From positions 9,058 through 73,057 of the forward strand of contig DATEHQ010000182.1 of NCBI GenBank assembly GCA_035279525.1: 64,000 bases of DNA. Reading direction: 5' to 3'. Below the pieces are notes generated by a model. It was not told the DNA's origin, searched no databases, and saw nothing but the letters and a program-made list of their open reading frames with translations. Position 1 is the first letter of the stretch, and every line of letters begins with the position of its first letter. Below are positions 59,417 through 64,000 of this stretch, piece after piece. The DNA comes from DATEHQ01 sp035279525. Lineage in GTDB: Bacteria > Chloroflexota > Dormibacteria > Dormibacterales > Dormibacteraceae. A program made the translations under genes and the position numbers.

Positions 59417-60848
59417 CCGCGGCCAGCTCCCGCCGAAGTCGTGTCTCGAGGGGCAGGGTGAAGTGGAATTGCGATCCCTGGCCGGTGCTGTCGAACCAGA
59501 TCCGGCCGCCGTGCATCTCGACGATCTGGCGCGCCATCAGCAGGCCCAGGCCGCGTCCGCCCTGGACGCCCGTTCCGTTGGCGGATGCCTCGGGGCGGTC
59601 CTGGTCCCGCATGAACAGGCGCACGTCGAAGTCGGCCGGCATGCCCGGCCCGTGGTCGCTCACGGTCAGCGTGACCTGATCGTCTCGCACCTCGCTCACC
59701 ACGGAGACTTCGCTCTCCATGGGCGAGTACTTGATGGCGTTGCCGAGCAGGATGGTCACGACATTCGCGATCTTCTCCGGGTCACATGACACGACGCCGG
59801 CCCCTGGGTCGAGGTAGGCGGCGATGCGGCGCTCCGGATGCTCGTTGCGTATGGATTGCGCGGCGCGGCCGACGAGCTCGTTGAGGTTCACGCGCGAAAC
59901 CTCGAGCACCATGTGGCCCGCCTCGGGTCGGTCCAGCTCTAGCATCTCGTCGAACGCCTTGCCCAGCTTTTCCGCGTCGTTGTAGATGTCATTGGCGAAT
60001 TCACGAACCTCCGCTATGTCGAGAGACCCTGAGTCGCGAAGCAGCTCGCTGAAGCCCTGGATGCCCACCAGCGAGGTTCGGAACTGGTGGCTTATGCGCG
60101 AGATGAACTCGGTCTTGAGCCTGTTCAATCGCTCGAGCACCGCGAGATTGGCGAGCGCCGCCGCCTCGGCCTGGCCCTTGAGACGCCGTCGCCAGCGGTC
60201 GGCGATCAGCACCACTGGAAACATCGAAGCGTAGAAGAGGGTCAGCCCGATCGCCAGCACCGCGTACAGCTGCTGGGACTCGTGGTCGACGGCGGCCTGG
60301 ACCGGCGCGTAGGGCAGATACAGCTCGAACGCGCCGCTTGGCGTCGAGCTCCCCGTGAAGACGAGCGGCACGTAGACCTGGATGTAGTCGCCGCTCAGGT
60401 TGTCGCCCGCGTTCTCCGCGCTCTTGCCGTTCGTGATGCTCGCGCTCGGTGTCCCGGCCAAAGCGTTGGCGAGGTCGTCATCGATCGGGACCACTGCTCC
60501 GATCAGCGATTGATTGTCGGAGTAGACGATCTTGCCCGAACGATTCCACAGCTTGATCCGCTCGACGTCACTGCTGACCGCCGCGCCCTGCAGCTGCTGG
60601 TTCACCTGCTGGATTTCCGCGGGGGTCATCCCGCCGCTGATCATTTGTGGGCTCAGCAGAGGCTGGATGCCGACCTGAGCGATGAGGGTCGCGCTCGTTC
60701 GAGCGCTGTCCAGGTAGCGCTGTTGCACGTCGACGTTCAGCTCGTGGGCGAGCACGGCCCCGAGCGCCACCACCGGCACCAGCGCCAGCAAAGCGAAGCG
60801 CGCGAGCGCCCCGAGCGAGCCGGATCCCAACCTTGACGTAGGGAGCAT
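59403..60848 (-). CDS. Membrane sensor histidine kinase
   Basis: The 481-residue kinase has a signal-anchor helix (about 15-35), an extracytoplasmic sensor region with a PAS/dCache-like feel (SSDVERIKLWNRSGKIVYSD) and a second helix (about 196-217). The DHp has the phosphoacceptor His in SRISHQFRTSLVGI. The HATPase domain has an N box (VVTILLGNAIKYSP), G1 (SDHGPGMPAD) and G2 (GGRGLGLLMARQIVEMHGG). No response regulator is adjacent, so it is an orphan here. Its DHp resembles that of the catalytic-domain-less protein at 12152-13408. A perfect palindrome lies upstream of its start. Confidence 0.92.
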   Translation of the reverse strand: MLPTSRLGSGSLGALARFALLALVPVVALGAVLAHELNVDVQQRYLDSARTSATLIAQVGIQPLLSPQMISGGMTPAEIQQVNQQLQGAAVSSDVERIKLWNRSGKIVYSDNQSLIGAVVPIDDDLANALAGTPSASITNGKSAENAGDNLSGDYIQVYVPLVFTGSSTPSGAFELYLPYAPVQAAVDHESQQLYAVLAIGLTLFYASMFPVVLIADRWRRRLKGQAEAAALANLAVLERLNRLKTEFISRISHQFRTSLVGIQGFSELLRDSGSLDIAEVREFANDIYNDAEKLGKAFDEMLELDRPEAGHMVLEVSRVNLNELVGRAAQSIRNEHPERRIAAYLDPGAGVVSCDPEKIANVVTILLGNAIKYSPMESEVSVVSEVRDDQVTLTVSDHGPGMPADFDVRLFMRDQDRPEASANGTGVQGGRGLGLLMARQIVEMHGGRIWFDSTGQGSQFHFTLPLETRLRRELAAVRAR

Positions 60849-60869
60849 TCTGGCATCGCCGCAAGCGAC

Positions 60870-60883
60870 TTAACGCACGTTAA
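60870..60883. promoter_or_regulatory. TTAACG-CA-CGTTAA palindrome upstream of the sensor kinase
   Basis: Perfect 6-bp arms (60870-60875 and 60878-60883) surround a 2-nt centre, 22 bp from the kinase ATG. It is a typical dimer-binding operator. ACTTAACGC is shared with the repeat at 58800-58814. Confidence 0.5.
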
Positions 60884-60929
60884 ACGACCGCGGAGTCGCC
60901 TTATCGGACTCGCGCGGGCGAGCGCGAGC

Positions 60930-61178
60930 TCAGCGGCGCTTGCGGGTCGCGCTTGCCCTGGGGGTGGCTTCGGGCAGGTACTTGAACGAGACGTTCAGCT
61001 TGACCCGGTAGCTCGTCACCTTCCCGTTTTCGATCGTCATGTCCTGCTCCACCACCTCGGCCACGCGCAGGTCGCGCAGCGTCTTGGAGGCCATCTCCAC
61101 GGCCGTCCGCGCCGCCGCTTCCCAGGACTGGCTGCTGGTCCCGATGAGCTCGGTTACCCGGTACACGCTGTCGACCAT
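60930..61178 (-). CDS. Dodecin family flavin-binding protein
   Basis: The 82-residue protein matches dodecin, a dodecameric flavin or cofactor store. Segments are VYRVTELIGTSSQSWEAAAR (residues 5-24), KTLRDLRVAEVVEQDMTIEN and SYRVKLNVSFKYL. The C-terminus adds a short basic tail absent from the minimal family. ATG 61178 is preceded by a strong GAGGAGGGGG site. It appears to be a single-gene unit. Confidence 0.92.
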   Translation of the reverse strand: MVDSVYRVTELIGTSSQSWEAAARTAVEMASKTLRDLRVAEVVEQDMTIENGKVTSYRVKLNVSFKYLPEATPRASATRKRR

Positions 61179-61239
61179 GGCCCCCTCCTCGATTGAACAT
61201 GCCATTTCCGTTTCGGCGACGGATCCATTGTTACAGCCT

Positions 61240-61722
61240 TCAGCGCCGCGACGCGAGAAGGGCCTCCAGGCGTCGCAGTTCGCCCTCGCGGCCGAGGACC
61301 GCCATTCTCGTCCAGTGATCGTCGTGCATGGCTTCGAAGGTGAGGACCATGCGCACACCGCGATCCGTTTCCTGGAGCTCGATCACGCTGTCGACGACGT
61401 ATGGTTCGACCCCCGGCACAAAGTCCGCCAGGTCTTTGTAGGCGAGCCGCCGCGGTGGGTCGACCTCCGTGTAGGTCACGCGCTGTGTGGTCACGAGCGG
61501 CATGCCGGCCTTCTTCATGAACTCGACCTGGTCGGCGCCGACAGCTCTCATCTCGTAGACGAGCTCACCGCCCGGACGGAGATCCAGCTCACGCACGGTG
61601 ACGCTGAATCCCTCCGGGCCTCGCCACGCTTCGATCCCGTCGCGTGTGGTCCAGAGCTCCCACACCTCCTCGATCGAAGCGTCAAGAGTTCGCTCGAGAG
61701 TGAGCTTAGGTCGTTCCGTCAC
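61240..61722 (-). CDS. SRPBCC/AHSA1-family protein
   Basis: The 160-residue protein is an SRPBCC (AHSA1-like) ligand-binding fold: LTLERTLDASIEEVWELWTT, LDLRPGGELVYEM, RRLAYKDLADFVPG, and a C-terminal HDDHWTRMAVLGREGELRRL helix. GTG 61722 overlaps the stop of the VOC gene. In combination with an ArsR regulator such proteins form a common operon of unknown substrate, probably sensing or binding hydrophobic small molecules. Confidence 0.86.
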   Translation of the reverse strand: MTERPKLTLERTLDASIEEVWELWTTRDGIEAWRGPEGFSVTVRELDLRPGGELVYEMRAVGADQVEFMKKAGMPLVTTQRVTYTEVDPPRRLAYKDLADFVPGVEPYVVDSVIELQETDRGVRMVLTFEAMHDDHWTRMAVLGREGELRRLEALLASRR

Positions 61723-62198
61723 GCCACCCCGGCTCGGTGATAGGCATTCTCCAGCGTCGCGATGTCGATCTTCTTCATCTTGAGCATGGCCTGGAACGCC
61801 GCCTGCGAGTCGCCCGACTTCTGGTCGGTGAGCATCCGCGTCAGAGCCTCGGGCACGATCTGCCACGAGAGGCCGAAGCGGTCCTTCAGCCAGCCGCACG
61901 GTCCTTCCTCGCCGCCGCCCTCGATCAGCTTGCTCCAGTAGCGGTCGACCTCCTCCTGCGTCTTGCAGGTCACCATCAGCGAGAAGCCTTCGGTGAAATT
62001 GAAAGTCGGACCGCCGTCGAACGCCATGTACTCGCGGCCGTCGAGCTGGAACGTGGCGCCGAGCACCTTGCCCTTCGCGACGGGTCCGTCATCTTCGCTG
62101 AGCTGCATGCTCAGGATCTTCGAGTTGGGGAATAGCGCGACGTAAAACTTGATCGCCTCCTCGGCGCGGTCGACGTAAACGATGCACGGCCTGATCAT
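61719..62198 (-). CDS. VOC-family protein (PhnB-like)
   Basis: The 159-residue protein is a PhnB/3-dmu-9_3-mt-type VOC fold: IVYVDRAEEAIKFYVALFPN, GREYMAFDGGPTFNFTEGFS, SLMVTCKTQEEVDRYWSKL, GPCGWLKDRFGLSWQIVP. No methyltransferase motif is present. Metal-binding and enzyme activity are unproven for this subgroup. Its ATG overlaps the arsR stop, and its own stop overlaps the SRPBCC start. Confidence 0.88.
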   Translation of the reverse strand: MIRPCIVYVDRAEEAIKFYVALFPNSKILSMQLSEDDGPVAKGKVLGATFQLDGREYMAFDGGPTFNFTEGFSLMVTCKTQEEVDRYWSKLIEGGGEEGPCGWLKDRFGLSWQIVPEALTRMLTDQKSGDSQAAFQAMLKMKKIDIATLENAYHRAGVA

Positions 62199-62527
62199 GG
62201 TTTTTTCTCCTTGTTCTTCTTGTGGCGACGCCGCTCGAGCTCGGCGGCAAACTTGTCGAGGCGCCCCTCCCAGATCGCCCGGTACCCGGTGACGAACTGC
62301 GAGAGCTCCACGAACGGCTCCGGCCTCAGCGCGTAGAGCCGGCGCCTGCCATCGGGACGGACGACTACGAAATCGGCGTCCTCGAGGATGGCGAGCTGCC
62401 GTGACACGCCGGGCTGCCCGATGTCGACCAGGTCGACCAGCTCACTGACGGATCGTTCGCCTCCGCGGAGGGCGTCGACGAGCCGGCGCCGGGTCGGGTC
62501 GGCCAGGATCTGGAACACGTCGGGCAT
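62195..62527 (-). CDS. ArsR-family transcriptional regulator
   Basis: The 110-residue winged-helix protein opens VFQILADPTRRRLVDALRGG and contains the recognition helix IGQPGVSRQLAILEDADFV and the wing VVRPDGRRRLYAL. The metal-binding cysteines of ArsR/SmtB are absent, so it is the non-metal type usually found with SRPBCC genes. A Lys-rich tail ends the protein. A clear promoter and inverted repeat lie immediately upstream, implying autorepression of the three-gene operon. Confidence 0.93.
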   Translation of the reverse strand: MPDVFQILADPTRRRLVDALRGGERSVSELVDLVDIGQPGVSRQLAILEDADFVVVRPDGRRRLYALRPEPFVELSQFVTGYRAIWEGRLDKFAAELERRRHKKNKEKKP

Positions 62528-62563
62528 GGCGACATATTACTGCAGCGATATATGTCGTGTCAA
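62528..62563 (-). promoter_or_regulatory. Leaderless promoter with 8-bp-arm operator for the ArsR operon
   Basis: On the minus strand TTGACA (62563-62558) and TAATAT (62539-62534) are spaced 18 bp, and the ATG follows after 6 nt. CGACATAT and ATATGTCG (62530-62537 and 62550-62557) are perfect inverted arms covering the -10 box and spacer. Binding there would block RNA polymerase. Confidence 0.85.
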
Positions 62564-62583
62564 CAATATGTTTGGGCGGTGCC

Positions 62584-63441
62584 TCAGTGAACAGGCGCCA
62601 GGCGTCGCAGGTCGGGGAGCGCCTCGGCGATCTTTGCAGCCAGCTCTTCGGGCTCGCCGCCACGAAGGTAGAACACCTGCTCAGTGACGCCAAGCTCGAT
62701 GTACTTGCCCGAGAGGTCGACGAGCTCCTGCCTGTCTCGGCCGTCCCATCCGAACTGGAGGGAACGGCGGATCTCCGACGGGTCGCGGCCAACCGCCCCA
62801 CATGCCTCCTCTAGCATCGACGTCAGCTCGCGCACGCGGTCGGGGTCGCCGCCCGCGATGTTCCACACGTCGGCGTGGCGCGCGACCAGGCGCAAAGTGC
62901 TCGGCCCCGACGCGCCGATCCAGAACGGCGGATGCGGTTTCTGCAGCGGCTTCGGGTTGCTGATGGCATCGGCCATCCGGTAGTAGCGGCCCTCGAAGTT
63001 CGTCCGCTCCTGGGTGAACAGTGACTTCAGGATCTGCAGAGACTCGCTCAGGCGGCCGACCCGGTGCTCGAGGCCTTCGATGCCGTACATCTGGTGCTCG
63101 ATCTCCGCCCACGCCGCGCCGATGCCGAACTCGAGCCGGCCGCCGGAGAGGTGATCGACCGTGACCACGATCTTGGCCAGCAGCGCGGGGTTGCGATACG
63201 TGTTCCCGGTGACGAGGCAGCCGATGCGCACGCGCCTGGTCGCCTCGGCCATCGCAGCCTGCAGCGACCAGCCTTCGTAGATGGGGCGGTCGGCCCCGCC
63301 GGCGCCGATGGAGGCGAGGTGATCGAAGTCCCACAGGTGGTCGAAGCCGCCTTCCTCGGCGATGCGCCAGACAGTGCGCAGAGACTGGATGGTCGTGTCC
63401 TGACCTGAATGCTTGAGGCCGAACCGCAGTGGATGTGTCAC
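62584..63441 (-). CDS. LLM-class (F420-dependent type) flavin oxidoreductase
   Basis: The 285-residue TIM-barrel protein belongs to the luciferase-like monooxygenase family, in the F420-linked subgroup. It has FDHLWDFDHLASIGAGG, GCLVTGNTYRNPALLAKIVV, TVDHLSGGRLEFGIGAAWAE and HPPFWIGASGPSTLRLVARH. GTG 63441 (MTHPLRFGLK) is preferred. A TAACGT box lies 7 nt upstream, and the extra N-terminal residues from 63471 do not fit the family. The substrate is unknown. Confidence 0.9.
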   Translation of the reverse strand: MTHPLRFGLKHSGQDTTIQSLRTVWRIAEEGGFDHLWDFDHLASIGAGGADRPIYEGWSLQAAMAEATRRVRIGCLVTGNTYRNPALLAKIVVTVDHLSGGRLEFGIGAAWAEIEHQMYGIEGLEHRVGRLSESLQILKSLFTQERTNFEGRYYRMADAISNPKPLQKPHPPFWIGASGPSTLRLVARHADVWNIAGGDPDRVRELTSMLEEACGAVGRDPSEIRRSLQFGWDGRDRQELVDLSGKYIELGVTEQVFYLRGGEPEELAAKIAEALPDLRRLAPVH

Positions 63442-63451
63442 TGAAAAGACG

Positions 63452-63832
63452 TTAGTGAAAACGCGGGCCACTCACACGGATCGCATGCGGGTAGCGCCGT
63501 GAGAACTCTTCAGGCGTCCAGCCGAAACCCTTGATCTGAGCGCCATATTTCCGGATGTAGGCGGGCACCTTGTGCGCCGGCGGTTGTGACTTCGAGATCG
63601 TCGCGCGACCCGACGCCCTGACGATGTCGTCGTCGATCTCGTTGAGGTGCAGCTCGACGTAGGGGTTGGCCCGAATGTGCTTGACCTTGATCCCGGGCTG
63701 CGCATAGATAAGGAAGGCCTTGCCGTCCCACAGGAACCAGACCGGGACCGACTGCGGACGCCCGTCGGCGCCGGCGGTGACCAGCCAGACGACCGGCTCC
63801 CTTTTCAGCCGCGACTGCACGTGCCTGTCCAC
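63452..63832 (-). CDS. PPOX-class (F420-binding type) split-barrel protein
   Basis: The 126-residue protein is a pyridoxamine-phosphate-oxidase-like split barrel of the Rv3369/TIGR03667 type: REPVVWLVTAGADGRPQSVP, VWFLWDGKAFLIYA, KVKHIRANPYVELHL and a C-terminal YPHAIRVSGPRF. Related mycobacterial proteins use F420 or heme. It lies directly upstream of the LLM-type gene, so the pair may share the deazaflavin cofactor. The start is GTG 63832. Confidence 0.85.
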   Translation of the reverse strand: MDRHVQSRLKREPVVWLVTAGADGRPQSVPVWFLWDGKAFLIYAQPGIKVKHIRANPYVELHLNEIDDDIVRASGRATISKSQPPAHKVPAYIRKYGAQIKGFGWTPEEFSRRYPHAIRVSGPRFH

Positions 63833-63879
63833 CCCAGGTCATAGTTTGGCGGGTCGCGGAATTTGGCAGAGTTAAGGCG

Positions 63880-64000
63880 ATGAAGAAGGTGGTTGTGGAC
63901 AAGACCGAGTCCGACTGGAAGCGCGACCTGACCCCGATGCAGTTCCACGTCCTGCGCGAGAAGGGCACCGAGCGGCCCTTCACCGGCGAGTACTGGGACA
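63880..64000 (+). CDS. msrB: Peptide methionine-R-sulfoxide reductase MsrB (5' part, cut by window edge)
   Basis: The first 40 codons read MKKVVVDKTESDWKRDLTPM followed by QFHVLREKGTERPFTGEYWD. This is the characteristic MsrB N-terminus (LTPxQYxVLREKGTERPFTGEY). The enzyme repairs methionine-R-sulfoxide. The catalytic Cys lies beyond the window. ATG 63880 follows CAGAGT by 7 nt, so the transcript may be leaderless. Confidence 0.93.
   Translation, partial: MKKVVVDKTESDWKRDLTPMQFHVLREKGTERPFTGEYWD

Overview
The window is 64 kb of G+C-rich bacterial chromosome, densely coding on both strands with frequent GTG and TTG starts. Many genes seem to be transcribed without a leader: a TANNNT -10 box lies only 6-9 nt before the start codon. 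Putative F420-dependent oxidoreductases, a wax-ester synthase-type acyltransferase, dodecin, a PrsW protease, Hanks-type kinases and five tRNAs with encoded CCA fit a soil-type Terrabacteria lineage. My best guess is Chloroflexota or Candidatus Dormibacterota rather than a classical actinobacterium. This is inference from gene style, since no rRNA or other phylogenetic marker is present.

Layout. 1-11 kb: an ArsA-like ATPase (cut by the left edge), a DUF1003 protein, a GcvH-like protein lacking the lipoylated lysine, a degenerate YchF GTPase, then the aspartate-pathway operon hom-thrC-thrB-lysC, an ornithine cyclodeaminase relative, an ECF sigma factor with a membrane partner, and a secreted-protein ORF broken by two in-frame TAG codons. 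11-20 kb: a methyltransferase, tRNA-Leu(GAG), a histidine-kinase-like protein without a catalytic domain, tRNA-Arg(TCG), a PHP phosphoesterase, an acyl-CoA synthetase coupled to an acetamidase/formamidase, and a 942-residue fusion of Ser/Thr kinase, Cys/His cluster and AAA ATPase. 20-34 kb: tRNA-Leu(CAG), an M29 aminopeptidase, PrsW, a five-gene operon DUF1800-DUF1501-small protein-ApbE-cytochrome b-like protein, a molybdate operon (regulator-modABC), a WS/DGAT acyltransferase, an HtrA-like protease and a palindromic minisatellite.

34-47 kb: PPK2, a branched-chain amino acid ABC transporter with a fused LivG-LivF ATPase, a cold-shock protein, TypA/BipA, a DUF2207 protein, lactate permease and a GMC oxidoreductase. 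47.8-50.6 kb: a small accessory island of lower G+C, with a winged-helix regulator and an unknown partner, a DUF2510/SHOCT protein, and a decayed tyrosine integrase beside tRNA-Leu(CAA). 50.6-64 kb: an AMIN-like lipoprotein, two tandem FecR-domain surface proteins, a predicted pseudokinase, tRNA-Leu(TAG), an S9 peptidase coupled to a thiolase, nicotinamidase, a sensor kinase, dodecin, an ArsR-VOC-SRPBCC operon with a clear operator, two probable F420-linked oxidoreductase genes and the start of msrB.

The most unusual items are the kinase-Zn-AAA fusion, the pseudokinase next to the FecR pair, the TAG-interrupted secreted protein, the lysine-less GcvH, the integrase-scarred island and the repeats that cluster at tRNA-Leu genes.
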